Positions 41,725 through 49,827 of a stretch of 64,000 bases of DNA are shown piece after piece (position 1 is the stretch's first letter; every line of letters begins with the position of its first letter). Origin of the DNA: Verrucomicrobiota bacterium (lineage in GTDB: Bacteria > Verrucomicrobiota > Verrucomicrobiia > Opitutales > Opitutaceae). Position numbers and translations under genes: made by a program. Under the pieces are notes generated by a model. The model did no database searches, was not told the origin of the DNA, and was given only the letters and a program-made list of their open reading frames with translations. The DNA is taken from NCBI GenBank assembly GCA_016235555.1, contig JACRKC010000009.1:1-64000 (forward strand), in the 5' to 3' direction.

Positions 41725-41990
41725 GTGATCTACCTCGACCATAACGCCACGACCCCGCTGCGCTCGAGGCCATGCGCCCGTTTCTCACGGAGCGCTGGGG
41801 CAATCCGAGCAGCAGCTACGCGTTCGGCTCGCAGCTCAAGTCCGTGATCGAGGAGGCGCGCAGCCCTGTCGCTGCTCTCATCGGCGCCGCTGTGCGCGAG
41901 ATCGTGTTCACCAGCAGCGCCACCGAGAGCAACAACACCGCGCTCCACGCGGCGCTCTCCGCCGACCCGGCACGACGCCACGCGGCATAG
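41725..41990 (+). pseudogene. Cysteine desulfurase remnant, frameshifted and truncated
   Basis: VIYLDHNATTPL (41725-41760) is the start of a NifS/IscS-type cysteine desulfurase. After a frame change at about 41760 the next register continues LEAMRPFLTERWGNPSSSYA, then FGSQLKSVIEEARSPVAALI and FTSSATESNNTAL, all typical of the family. A stop follows at 41990 after about 90 residues of a protein normally near 380-400. The PLP lysine and catalytic cysteine regions are absent. A dead gene in the accessory island. Confidence 0.75.
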
Positions 41991-42179
41991 TGCGCTGGGG
42001 TATGCCTCGGGACTGGATACCGATCCCGACCCATGGCAGAAAGGTTACCGCATCGCCGGCGAACTCGACCGGATTGGGATTTGAACGCCGACGGTCGGAA
42101 AATGGGCTCGCGCATCAGCAGAGGCTGGATATCGTCCGAGCAGACTCATGAAAGTGCTCGTTCAAACTGAAAGAACGTC

Positions 42180-42854
42180 ATGGCCGACTCTTCAAGGGCG
42201 CTTGACGCATGCGCTTACCACACGCGAGGAGGCGGTGCGCCAGCTCCAGATCACGATGCAACTAACGCCGCTCGCGACCGGCGTATTGCTGCGGAGCAAA
42301 AACGCCTCATCGCTTGGGCAGAAGAAAACCGCCGGCTGAAGTTTCGCCACCGGCCGCTCCCCGAGTTTGCCCGCGGCGGCGAGCATCGGGTGTTTTACCG
42401 GCAGTCAAACCGGCGCTACTACAAGGCCACCCTGGCCGAGCGACAGAAGGGTTACGGGATTGCGCTGGGCTCTCTGTGCCGTGGCGCCACACCGTCGGAG
42501 TATCTGGACAGACAAGCGCTGCATAATCGGATTTTCGCGGATGACATCCGGCTGGAGTATGTTTTGGAGAACGGAGGTTTTCCGATCATCGTAATCTCGC
42601 AGCCCGGTGTGAAAGGCACGCCGCCTCCTCAGTCCGCGATCGATGCGATGATGTCGCTCAAGGGCTTTGAAAATCTGGCACCCGGCGCCTTCTATGATTG
42701 CGGCAAAGGTCTCCTGATTTTCGATTTGGTGCCGAGAAACGCAATTCAGACATCCGACGGCAGTGTGTTTCCGATTGATCCGGTGATTCAGCGCATCGAC
42801 TCCGACTTCGGCGAATTTCTGCGGGCACAGCCGCATACCATCAATCTGATCTGA
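42180..42854 (+). CDS. Polyvalent-protein kinase-like protein
   Basis: 224 aa. Residues about 60-215 read EFARGGEHRVFYRQSNRRYY, then TPSEYLDRQALHNRIFADDI, RLEYVLENGGFPIIVISQPG and KGLLIFDLVPRNAIQTSDG. This resembles the kinase-like domain found in phage and plasmid polyvalent proteins, in which IFxDDIRLE and ISQP recur. The first 30 residues are low in family character and the start is uncertain. Base composition is lower in GC than its neighbours, fitting transfer. A kinase activity is inference only. Confidence 0.55.
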   Translation: MADSSRALDACAYHTRGGGAPAPDHDATNAARDRRIAAEQKRLIAWAEENRRLKFRHRPLPEFARGGEHRVFYRQSNRRYYKATLAERQKGYGIALGSLCRGATPSEYLDRQALHNRIFADDIRLEYVLENGGFPIIVISQPGVKGTPPPQSAIDAMMSLKGFENLAPGAFYDCGKGLLIFDLVPRNAIQTSDGSVFPIDPVIQRIDSDFGEFLRAQPHTINLI

Positions 42855-43107
42855 CCCGTTTGCTCGAATGGGCCCCGGAAGCATCCGGGTGCGGTTGCCC
42901 GAGTCGCAAATCGAAGCGCTTCGCCGCGACGAAATCCTGAGCGTGCGGAGTCTGGCTTCGCACGGGGCTTGATTCTCAGGTTTCAGCGGGGCCGCGCATG
43001 CGACGCCTCGTGCAAATCATGAAGTCGGTTGAGCAAAAGGACTCAACCACAGCAGGCCGGCAGGCCGGGATATTTGACCCCGATCCGCACTGCGACTTCT
43101 CTAAGCC

Positions 43108-43326
43108 GTGACTGCGACCGAAGTGATAAAAGAAATCGAGGCCTTGCCGCCGAACGATCAGGCCGAAGTCATCCGTTTCGCCTATCGGCTCGACGCGCAA
43201 CGCAAGTTGAGCGGCGCTGAGCTTTCGCACCTCGCTGAACGCATGGTTGCCACTGAAACCCCGGCGGACGCTGCTGTGCTTCGCGCCGAAATCATGCGCG
43301 GGTTTTACGGTGGCCCTCATGCCTGA
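43108..43326 (+). CDS. Small antitoxin-like protein, orphan
   Basis: 72 aa from GTG: MTATEVIKEIEALPPNDQAE, then VIRFAYRLDAQRKLSGAELS, HLAERMVATETP and IMRGFYGGPHA. Short proteins of this pattern commonly precede a toxin. Here an overlapping downstream frame begins MPEVHWPA and stops after eight codons, so the partner toxin seems lost. The 250 bases before it (42855-43107) hold no feature I can defend. Confidence 0.55.
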   Translation: MTATEVIKEIEALPPNDQAEVIRFAYRLDAQRKLSGAELSHLAERMVATETPADAAVLRAEIMRGFYGGPHA

Positions 43327-43329
43327 AGT

Positions 43330-44258
43330 TCACTGGCCCGCGTAGTATCGCATCCGATGTCTTCGGAGGCTCTCCACCGAGGGTCTCAGCTTCGCCTTTG
43401 GATCGAATTGCAGGTGGCGACCAGCGTAGGTGCGGAGCAGCCATGTCTCGGGGCCGGCTTCGCCGAAGCGTGACGTGTGGACGACTATACGAAGATCGGT
43501 ATCCACCGACCAGAGGCCCTCGTCGAACATCCAGTGGGCGGTCTTCGAAAGTGCGAGGCCGTTGGTCAGATCGTCGTTGCGCGTCTCGGCCCAGCTTTCG
43601 ATATGGGCGGCATCCACCACGCTCGCCCCTTCGGTCGTGACACATCGGTAGCCGGTCAGCGCACAGACGTGCCGGTAGTCGTCGACTATTCTTACCTGAA
43701 ATTTGCGCTTCGGCCCTTCTGTTTCGCGGCCTCGAGACCTTCGGCAACCAGCGTTTCGCCGACCGCGGGTCCGAAACCGGGCGGACTGAACCCAAAACTC
43801 TCGTAGAACGCGGCCTGTTCCGTCGGCTCGAAATACCGCGAGATCAGCAGGAGGCGCGCTTTCAGCCGGAAATCCGGATCGGCCAGCAACGCATGGAAAT
43901 CGCGGTCCAGCTCACACACGGCGCAGTCGTCGGGACTTGTCGCTGGACGCATGTCTGCCGTGAAGGCGGACCAGAAGTTCTGGCTGCTCAGGTGAAAAAA
44001 CGGGAGCCGCAGATCGAGTTTCGTCGGCCAGCGGTTCGCCACGAAGCTACCATACATCCGAAAACGCAGCACCAAGCTCGGCGTGCGCACAAAGGTCCGG
44101 CCATCGAGACCGGTCCCGGCCTCCGCCATGTCGATCAGACAAAGCAACAGCAGTGGCTTGTGCGGCGCTTTCCCATGGGTGTTGCCGCGGCCGATGGCGG
44201 GCCGAAGAGCGGTCAGCCGGCCGAGCCAGTGACGGTTTTTTTCGTCGATGTCGTTCAC
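43330..44258 (-). pseudogene. HNH restriction-endonuclease-like gene with a frameshift
   Basis: The N-terminal part (44258 down to about 43692) begins from GTG with VNDIDEKNRHWLGRLTAL and contains KAPHKPLLLLCLIDMAEAG, typical of an HNH nuclease of the COG3440 kind. It stops after QKGRSANFR. In another register the protein continues RKFQVRIVDDYRHVCALTGY, then the HNH core VVDAAHIESWAETRNDDLTN, GLALSKTAHWMFDEGL, and ends RRHRMRYYAGQ at 43330. One missing base near 43700-43710 would restore a single protein of about 310 aa. A sequencing error cannot be excluded. Confidence 0.72.
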
Positions 44259-44405
44259 CGCGCGCGGCGGAGGCTCGCGGGCGGTTTTCCGGAAGGCAAG
44301 CGCCGGGCGCGATTCTGGTGCGCGTGGCAACCGGAGTGAGCGTGGTGGCTGATAAGGCCGAAGCGGCGGCTTGTCTGGGCGGGAAAGCTGTGCACGCTTG
44401 GCCCC

Positions 44406-44588
44406 ATGCCAACCGCGACCTTAGTCAAACCCGGGAAGACGCACCGTCGCCGAGCGAAGAAGCGCATCGTAGGCTTCAGGTTGAAAGCGGTGCCGGGCAG
44501 CCCCCTTGCTGGATTGGAGCACCTCGTCGGGTGCGTTTCCCTGCCCCACGATTCCCGGCCGCGTCGCGAAATCCTCCGTGCCCGCTAG
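44406..44588 (+). CDS. Antitoxin-like small protein, C-terminus cut by a miniature element
   Basis: 60 aa: MPTATLVKPGKTHRRRAKKR, then IVGFRLKAVPGSPLAGLEHL and a tail ending RREILRAR. It lies just before a PIN gene in the same orientation, the usual place for its antitoxin. The stop TAG is formed by the last bases of the target duplication plus the first base of the inserted element. Without the insertion the reading frame would continue with YLADHNT and then stop. Confidence 0.55.
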   Translation: MPTATLVKPGKTHRRRAKKRIVGFRLKAVPGSPLAGLEHLVGCVSLPHDSRPRREILRAR

Positions 44589-44703
44589 GGCGCATCTCAC
44601 TTTCGTGCACTGCGGAAGGGCGCTTTTCCAAGCGCCCAAGCTCGGCGGTTGAACACCGCCGCTCCGTCGCTCCTTCCGGACTGCCAGAAACTGAGATGCG
44701 CCC
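44588..44703. mobile_element. Miniature inverted-repeat element, GGGCGCATCTCA family, copy 3, inside a toxin-antitoxin locus
   Basis: 116 bp, nearly the reverse complement of copy 1 (9634-9749). Ends are GGGCGCATCTCACTTTCGTG and, read from the right, GGGCGCATCTCAGTTTCTGG. It is flanked by TGCCCGCTA on both sides (44579-44587 and 44704-44712), a perfect 9-bp duplication. The site is the GTG start codon of the PIN toxin gene and the last codons of its antitoxin. Confidence 0.93.
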
Positions 44704-45110
44704 TGCCCGCTACCTCGCCGATCATAATACTTGATGCAGGCCCATTGGTGGCGCTGGCCGATGCCGCCGATGCCAGCAACACGTGGGTGGCGCGATGGAT
44801 CGCGGGCGAGAACCGTCCGTTCATCGTCACCAGCGCCGCGATAGCCGAAGCCACCCATGTGCTCGGCAACGGACCTGAAGCGCTGGCCTTCCTGGAGAAA
44901 TTGGTTGCGCGGCTGCGCGTCGAGGATCCAGCACCCGTAGCCGTGCTGGCCGAGATGCGAAAGTGGAACCGACGGATGGACTACGCGGATGCTTGTGCCG
45001 TGCTGCTGGCGCGCAAACACCCGGGGGCCGTCGGCCTCGCGACCGACCATCGCGATTTTTCCGTGTATCGGGTGCCGTTCGTGTCGCCGCGCGGCGAGTT
45101 TCACGGGTAA
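44649..45110 (+). CDS. PIN-domain toxin with its start codon displaced by an insertion
   Basis: The PIN body starts PATSPIIILDAGPLVALADA after the element, with the first Asp in ILDAGP, Glu in AAIAEATHVLG, Asp in MDYADACAVL and Asp in ATDHRDF. With the 116-bp element and one duplication copy removed, the sequence reads GTG CCC GCT ACC TCG in frame with this body, so the native start was the interrupted GTG. The present frame can only begin inside the element (a TTG at 44649), adding about 19 foreign residues. The toxin may be silent or weakly made. Confidence 0.7.
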   Translation: MNTAAPSLLPDCQKLRCALPATSPIIILDAGPLVALADAADASNTWVARWIAGENRPFIVTSAAIAEATHVLGNGPEALAFLEKLVARLRVEDPAPVAVLAEMRKWNRRMDYADACAVLLARKHPGAVGLATDHRDFSVYRVPFVSPRGEFHG

Positions 45111-45137
45111 TGCAGGTTACGAGACGTGTTTGGACGT

Positions 45138-45213
45138 GGGAGGGCCGCCGCTCGTCGGCGGGCCTCGGCTTGCGTGCCATTGGCACGGCCCGGCCACAAG
45201 GGCCGGCCCGACG
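45138..45213. repeat. Degenerate REP-like palindromes
   Basis: GGGCCGCCGCTCGTCGGCGG then GCC, followed by CGGCCCGGCCACAAGGGCCG then GCCCGAC. Small GC-rich hairpins between the PIN toxin gene and the compound element at 45241; family unclear. Confidence 0.4.
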
Positions 45214-45240
45214 GTCCAGAGGTTCTTCGTAGTGGGTATG

Positions 45241-45378
45241 ATACCAACGGCTGCTGAAGAATGGTCTACTGGGTTCCAAGGGTAGGTCGGGGTTTATCCC
45301 CGAGATCCGCCGTCGGCGGAAAAGTGTCGGGCATAAAGCCCGACCTACGATGGTCCAAATCTCAATAGCCGTTGGTAT
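45241..45378. repeat. Compound element with ATACCAACGGCT ends and REP core, copy 2
   Basis: The outer 12 bases ATACCAACGGCT are perfectly inverted at the right end (AGCCGTTGGTAT). The core (45282-45348) is the GTAGGTCGGGG palindrome. Size and order match copy 1 at 29362-29494. No clear target duplication is seen. It fills most of the 322-bp gap before the ThuA gene. Confidence 0.82.
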
Positions 45379-45432
45379 AACTTCGGGGCGCGCCATTCGC
45401 GCGTCTTTGCGCCGACCAAGCGGCGGCCGATC

Positions 45433-46362
45433 CTACTGCTTTTTCTTCTTCGCGGCGGGCGCGTTCTTGGGGTCGAGGTTCGCGGCGAGGTCGGCTTCGG
45501 TGACGGTGGAGGCGACGCCGTCTTTCGGCACTTCGACTTTCGCGAGCCAGAGGATGGCGTTGAGGACGAGTTTGCGCTGGTCGTCCTTCGCCCAGCCGCT
45601 GTGAAAATGGCCGCCGGTGAAACCGAAGCCGCGGCTGCCGTTCGCGTTTTCCGCGACCCACATCACGTGCTGCGGGAGGCGCTGCGCGACCTGCTCCCGC
45701 ACGGCGGGATTGCCGGCGTGCGCGTCGTCCTTGCGGTTCATCGTCTCGGGCGGCGGCACGTCGGTCAGGATGGGCGTCACGCCGGTCAGGCCGGCGCGGA
45801 AGCGCATGTTGAAATACCACTCGTCGCGCGTCGTGAACGGTTTCACCCCGCGCGTGACGGCGTGCACGGGCAGCGTCTTGAAATTGCCGTCCCAGTGCGG
45901 GTTCACCGACCAGTTGATCTCAAACGCGCCGCCCATCCATGCGAGAAACTCGGCCTGGCCGTTTTCGATCGTGGGCTCGACGGCGTAGTGGATGCAGCCG
46001 AAGCCGGCACCGCGCTTGACGCGCTGGCCGAGCGCGGCCAGGCGGGTGCCCTCGAGCGCGGGATGCTTCACCCCGCCGTCGCTGTAGATTACGATCGCAT
46101 CGGCGTCGTCGAGCGCGGCGTGGTCGTCGACGGTCTGCCCACCCACCGGTTTCGTCGGCCAGCCATTGTCGAAGACCACGACCTTCACGCCCGGAAAACC
46201 GGCGAGACATTTCTGGAAGAGCAGGCAACCGGCCCGATGTTCGTGCGCGCCGGGTGGATGGCTGGGGCGCCCGGCGATGAGGACGATTTTCTTATCCGCG
46301 GCCCACGCGCCGAGCGGCAGCGCGAGCAGAAGGAGCAGCGGGCGGAGGAAGGTCGGTTTCAT
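45433..46362 (-). CDS. Secreted ThuA-domain protein, paralogue 1
   Basis: 309 aa from ATG 46362 with a signal peptide (MKPTFLRPLLLLLALPLGAW, cleavage near AWA-AD). The ThuA fold, a class I glutamine-amidotransferase-like fold, runs from KKIVLIAGRPSHPPGAHEHR through ADAIVIYSDGGVKHP, FGCIHYAVEP and ITRG-type HPVT segments (VHAVTRGVKPFTTRDEWYF), to GHFHSGWAKDDQRKLVLNAI. The C-terminus is Lys-rich (APAAKKKKQ). It is the last of three genes transcribed leftwards with a ThuA paralogue and a sugar epimerase. ThuA proteins are linked to sugar metabolism, but the reaction is not settled. Confidence 0.88.
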   Translation of the reverse strand: MKPTFLRPLLLLLALPLGAWAADKKIVLIAGRPSHPPGAHEHRAGCLLFQKCLAGFPGVKVVVFDNGWPTKPVGGQTVDDHAALDDADAIVIYSDGGVKHPALEGTRLAALGQRVKRGAGFGCIHYAVEPTIENGQAEFLAWMGGAFEINWSVNPHWDGNFKTLPVHAVTRGVKPFTTRDEWYFNMRFRAGLTGVTPILTDVPPPETMNRKDDAHAGNPAVREQVAQRLPQHVMWVAENANGSRGFGFTGGHFHSGWAKDDQRKLVLNAILWLAKVEVPKDGVASTVTEADLAANLDPKNAPAAKKKKQ

Positions 46363-46407
46363 GCGTAATGGGTCCAAAAGGTCGAGGCTGGCCGCGAGTT
46401 CGTTGAC

Positions 46408-46463
46408 GTAGCCGCGAGCGTGAGCGAGTGGACGAGCAACCACTCGCTCACGCTCGCAGCTAC
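46408..46463. repeat. REP palindrome, GTAGCCGCGAGCGTGAG family, intact copy
   Basis: GTAGCCGCGAGCGTGAGCGA then GTGG, a short loop, then CCACTCGCTCACGCTCGCAG ending CTAC. GTAG feet with hairpin. It is the intact reference for the copy split by an element at 39886-40085. It lies between the two ThuA genes. Confidence 0.82.
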
Positions 46464-46547
46464 AAGAATCGGAAAACGTGGCGCGGACATGGTGAATGAT
46501 CGGACCGAGCGTCTCGGGCTGCCCCGGAGAAAATTCGTGTCAGCGCG

Positions 46548-47435
46548 TTATTTCTTTTTCGGGGCGGGTTTCGGATCGAGGTTGGCGGCGAGCAGATCGG
46601 CGCTGACCTTCGATTCGACGCCGTTTTTCGGCACGTCGACCTTGGCGGTCCAGAGGATGGCGTTGAGAACGACCTTGCGCTGGTTGTCGTTGCCCCAATG
46701 GGCGTGCGTGTGGCCGCCGGTGAAGCCGAAGCCGCGGCCGCCGTCGGCGCGGTCGATCACCCACATCATGGTCTCGGTGCGGCCGGCGGCGGCGATGATG
46801 TGCTGGTAGGGGCCTTTCGGGTGCACGTAGGTGCCGCCGCGGACCTTGTCGGACGGGACGGCGGTGAGAATGGGCGTGATGCCCTTCTCGTTTTCGTTCC
46901 AGCGCATGTTGAAATACCACTCGTCGTGATTGCTGAACGGCTTCACGCCGCGCGCGACCGGGTGGTCGGGGAACTTCTGATAGTCGGGCGACCACATCGG
47001 ATTGCAGGACCAGTTGGTCTCGTAATAGCCGCCGATCCAGCGCTTGAACTCGCCACCGCCGTTGTCGGCGGGCACCTCGACGCCATAGTGCATGAAGCCG
47101 AGGCCGACGCCTTTTTTCGCGAGCGCGTCGAGCAGTTGTTTGCGCGCGGGCTCGATCGCGGGGTGTTTCGCGCCGCCGTCGCAGTAGATCACCACGGCCG
47201 CGGCGCCGTCGAACACCGCGTCGGAGTCGGGCCAGCCGTTGGTGTAGACCTCGGCCTTGATGCCGGGCGTCTGCGCGAGGCATTGCTGGAGGAGCAACAT
47301 GCCGGCGCGGAACTCATGCATGCCGGGCGGATGGCTCGGCTTGCCGGCGATGAGGACGATACGCTTGTCGGCGGCCTGCACACCGAGGGGCAGCGCGACG
47401 ACGGCGAGGAGCGCGAGGAGATGGCGGAGTTTCAT
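46548..47435 (-). CDS. Secreted ThuA-domain protein, paralogue 2
   Basis: 295 aa with a signal peptide (MKLRHLLALLAVVALPLGVQ, cleavage near QA-AD). The body runs parallel to paralogue 1: RIVLIAGKPSHPPGMHEFRA, AAVVIYCDGGAKHP, LGFMHYGVEVP, VARGVKPFSNHDEWYFNMRW and TGGHTHAHWGNDNQRKVVLN. The tail ends DPKPAPKKK. The two genes are a tandem duplication that has diverged well. A REP lies between them, and an inverted repeat of another type lies upstream. Confidence 0.88.
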   Translation of the reverse strand: MKLRHLLALLAVVALPLGVQAADKRIVLIAGKPSHPPGMHEFRAGMLLLQQCLAQTPGIKAEVYTNGWPDSDAVFDGAAAVVIYCDGGAKHPAIEPARKQLLDALAKKGVGLGFMHYGVEVPADNGGGEFKRWIGGYYETNWSCNPMWSPDYQKFPDHPVARGVKPFSNHDEWYFNMRWNENEKGITPILTAVPSDKVRGGTYVHPKGPYQHIIAAAGRTETMMWVIDRADGGRGFGFTGGHTHAHWGNDNQRKVVLNAILWTAKVDVPKNGVESKVSADLLAANLDPKPAPKKK

Positions 47436-47461
47436 GGCTGCGAAGGAAGTTGTCTGAATTT

Positions 47462-47534
47462 GAACAGGAAGGCCGGGAAGGTCGGGAAGTGCCGGATTTG
47501 GCCTCTTTCCGTTCTTCCCGGCCTTCCTGTTCCA
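47462..47534. repeat. Inverted repeat of the GAACAGGAAGGCCGGGAAG type
   Basis: GAACAGGAAGGCCGGGAAGG faces TTCTTCCCGGCCTTCCTGTT then CC across about 30 bases. It lies between the epimerase gene and ThuA paralogue 2 and could form a long hairpin in their mRNA. Confidence 0.7.
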
Positions 47535-47552
47535 AAATCGGTCAGGTGCGCC

Positions 47553-48398
47553 TCATCGCAGCGCCTTGCGGAGGAACTTCAGGCCGCCGACCGAGATGTT
47601 GTCGCGCTTCGGTTCGATCTTCCGCCAGATGGCGGCGGCGCGGGCGATGACCTTCACGTCGGTGGTGAACGACTCGATGACGACGTCGCCCTTGTAGCCG
47701 ATCGCTTTCAGCGCCTTCACGATCTCGGGCCACGCGATGTGGTCGCCGCCGGGCGTGCCGCGATCGCTGCCGCAGGCGTGGAAATGCGCGAGGTGCTTGC
47801 CGGCTTTGCGGATCGAGGCGGCCTGGTTCTTCTCCTCGATGTTCATGTGGAACGTGTCGAGGTGCAGCTTCACGGCTTTGGAGCCGACGGCCTTGATGAG
47901 GCGGAGACCCTGGTCGCAGGTGTTGAGGAAGTCGGTCTCGAAGCGATTGAGCGGTTCGATGCAGAGGGTGACGCCCTTGGCCTCGGCGTGCGCGGCGAGC
48001 TTCTTCAGGTTCGCCACGACGAGCGCCCATTCGACTTTTTGCTGCGCGGGCTCGACGGCGTCGGCCTTGCCCACGACGGAGTAGATCGGGCCGATCACGG
48101 ACGGGCAGCCCATCGCGGCGGCCTGATCGACGAGGGCCAGGCAGTAATCGAGGCCGGCCTTTTGCTCCTCGGGCGATCCGCGGAAATCGCGGCCCGGGCC
48201 CATGCACGCGCACACGCTGCCGATGGCGAGACCGGCCTTGTCGGCGGCGGCTTTGACCTTCGCGGGATCGATGTGACTCGGGTCCTCGATCGGAATTTCG
48301 ACGGTCTCGAAGCCCCATTGCTTGAACTTCGGGAACAGTTTCACGCTCTTAGTCGTGAACGGGGAGGTGTAGAGGAAGGTATTGATGCCGATTCTCAT
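47553..48398 (-). CDS. Sugar phosphate isomerase/epimerase-type TIM barrel (ketose 3-epimerase-like)
   Basis: 281 aa AP-endonuclease-2-type barrel. The metal and catalytic region shows CIEPLNRFETDFLNT, LHLDTFHMNIEE, HFHACGSDRGTPGGDHIAW and VVIESF, the two Glu, Asp and His pattern of D-tagatose/D-psicose 3-epimerases. It starts MRIGINTFLYTSPFTTKSVK and has no signal peptide. It heads the three-gene group with the secreted ThuA paralogues. The true substrate may be another ketose or an inositol derivative. Confidence 0.85.
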   Translation of the reverse strand: MRIGINTFLYTSPFTTKSVKLFPKFKQWGFETVEIPIEDPSHIDPAKVKAAADKAGLAIGSVCACMGPGRDFRGSPEEQKAGLDYCLALVDQAAAMGCPSVIGPIYSVVGKADAVEPAQQKVEWALVVANLKKLAAHAEAKGVTLCIEPLNRFETDFLNTCDQGLRLIKAVGSKAVKLHLDTFHMNIEEKNQAASIRKAGKHLAHFHACGSDRGTPGGDHIAWPEIVKALKAIGYKGDVVIESFTTDVKVIARAAAIWRKIEPKRDNISVGGLKFLRKALR

Positions 48399-48503
48399 GG
48401 AGGGGATGGGTGAAAGTTGCCGGGGTGCGGTCGAAAGAGAACCTGCGCGGCGCGTGGCTCAAGCTTGAAAGCCTGGCCGCACGCGGGATGCTCGCGCCCA
48501 ACG

Positions 48504-49454
48504 GTGAAACGCCTCCGCTTCGTCTCCTTTTTCGTCTGCGTTCTGGTCGGTTTTGCCGCGCGCACGCACGGAGCCGAACCATCGCCGCTGCTCATCGAGC
48601 GGCAAAGGGTGAGCGATGGTTTCAAGCAGCTCACGCGCGCCGCCAAATGGAGTCTCGTCGAATCGCGGCCGATCCAGTTTCCGACGTTTCACCCGCAGGG
48701 CATGGTGAAGATCGGCGCCGAGTTTTTCGTATCGTCGGTCGAGGTGACGCGGCGGCCGCGCACCTACCCCGTCCCGCAGCAGGGGTTCGATCGCGACGCC
48801 GGCGCGGGGACCGGCCATTTGTTCAAAATCGATGCGCAAGGCCGGCTGCTCGCCGACCTCGTGCTCGGCGAAGGCACGATCTACCACCCGGGTGGCATCG
48901 ATTTTGACGGACGCGACATCTGGGTGCCGGTCGCGGAATATCGGCCGAACAGCCGCTCGATCATCTACCGCGTCAACCCGGCCACGATGAAGGCCACGGA
49001 GATTTTTCGTTTCCCCGACCACCTCGGCGGCCTCGTGCACAACACGGAGCGCCGCACGCTCCACGGCGTGAGTTGGGGCTCGCGTTACTTCTATCGCTGG
49101 ACCCTCGACGAGGCGGGCCGCGTGACCGACGCCACGGCGGCGCCCGAAAAACTGCGCACCGCGAATCCCTCGTTCTACATCGACTACCAGGACTGCAAAT
49201 TCCTCGGTCGCGACGAAATGCTCTGCGGCGGACTGGCCCAGATCGGCGACACCGTGCGCCTCGGCGGCCTCGAGCTGGTCGACCTGCGCACGCACCGCCC
49301 GATCTGGCAGCTCCCCCTCCCCCTCTGGACCAAGTCCGGCCTGCCGATGACGCAAAACCCCTGCTGGATCGAGCCGACCGAAGGCGGTCTGCGGGCCTAC
49401 TTCATGCCCGAGGACGATCGCGCGACGCTCTATGTTTTCGAGGTGAAGCCGTGA
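48504..49454 (+). CDS. Secreted DUF6454 protein
   Basis: 316 aa from GTG 48504, the start that gives a normal signal peptide (KRLRFVSFFVCVLVGFAART, cleavage near HGA-EP). The frame is open further upstream but not signal-like. The body is a beta-propeller-like set of blades: TFHPQGMVKIGAEFFVSSVE, YHPGGIDFDGRDIWVPVAEY, GLVHNTERRTLHGVSWGSRY and FYIDYQDCKFLGRDEMLCGG. I recall this pattern as DUF6454; its function is unknown. It is divergent from the sugar epimerase gene. Confidence 0.78.
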   Translation: MKRLRFVSFFVCVLVGFAARTHGAEPSPLLIERQRVSDGFKQLTRAAKWSLVESRPIQFPTFHPQGMVKIGAEFFVSSVEVTRRPRTYPVPQQGFDRDAGAGTGHLFKIDAQGRLLADLVLGEGTIYHPGGIDFDGRDIWVPVAEYRPNSRSIIYRVNPATMKATEIFRFPDHLGGLVHNTERRTLHGVSWGSRYFYRWTLDEAGRVTDATAAPEKLRTANPSFYIDYQDCKFLGRDEMLCGGLAQIGDTVRLGGLELVDLRTHRPIWQLPLPLWTKSGLPMTQNPCWIEPTEGGLRAYFMPEDDRATLYVFEVKP

Positions 49455-49497
49455 TGCGGAAGCTGGACAGTGCAGCGCATCGAGGTCACCTTTAGGC

Positions 49498-49827
49498 ATG
49501 GTCTCCACTCCTTCCAAACCGCCCGCGCTGCCCGAGATTCGGCGCATCGTGCGTGCCGTTTGTGCGCGGCACCCGGTCGCGCGCGCGGACCTTTTTGGCT
49601 CGGTGGCTCGCGGGGAGGCTCATCCGGGCAGTGATGTCGATCTGCTGGTGGAGTTCGTGCCCGGGGCCGCAGTGGGCTTGCTCGAGCTGGGTGCGTTGCG
49701 TGAGGAGCTCGCCGACGCGCTAGCCTGTCCGGTGGATGTGGTCAGCCGCCGCGCGGTGGAGCGCAGCGCAAATCCCTTTCGCCGCCGCGCCTTGCTCGGC
49801 GCCACCGTCAACGCCTATGCCCGATGA
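49498..49827 (+). CDS. mntA: MNT-type nucleotidyltransferase, MntA-like antitoxin
   Basis: 109 aa. The nucleotidyltransferase signature is LFGSVARGEAHPGSDVDLLV: Gly34-Ser35, then Asp46 and Asp48. MntA enzymes add AMP to the partner HepT and so neutralise it. The downstream HepT gene overlaps its end by 11 bases in another frame. The pair sits between the DUF6454 gene and recA. Confidence 0.85.
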   Translation: MVSTPSKPPALPEIRRIVRAVCARHPVARADLFGSVARGEAHPGSDVDLLVEFVPGAAVGLLELGALREELADALACPVDVVSRRAVERSANPFRRRALLGATVNAYAR

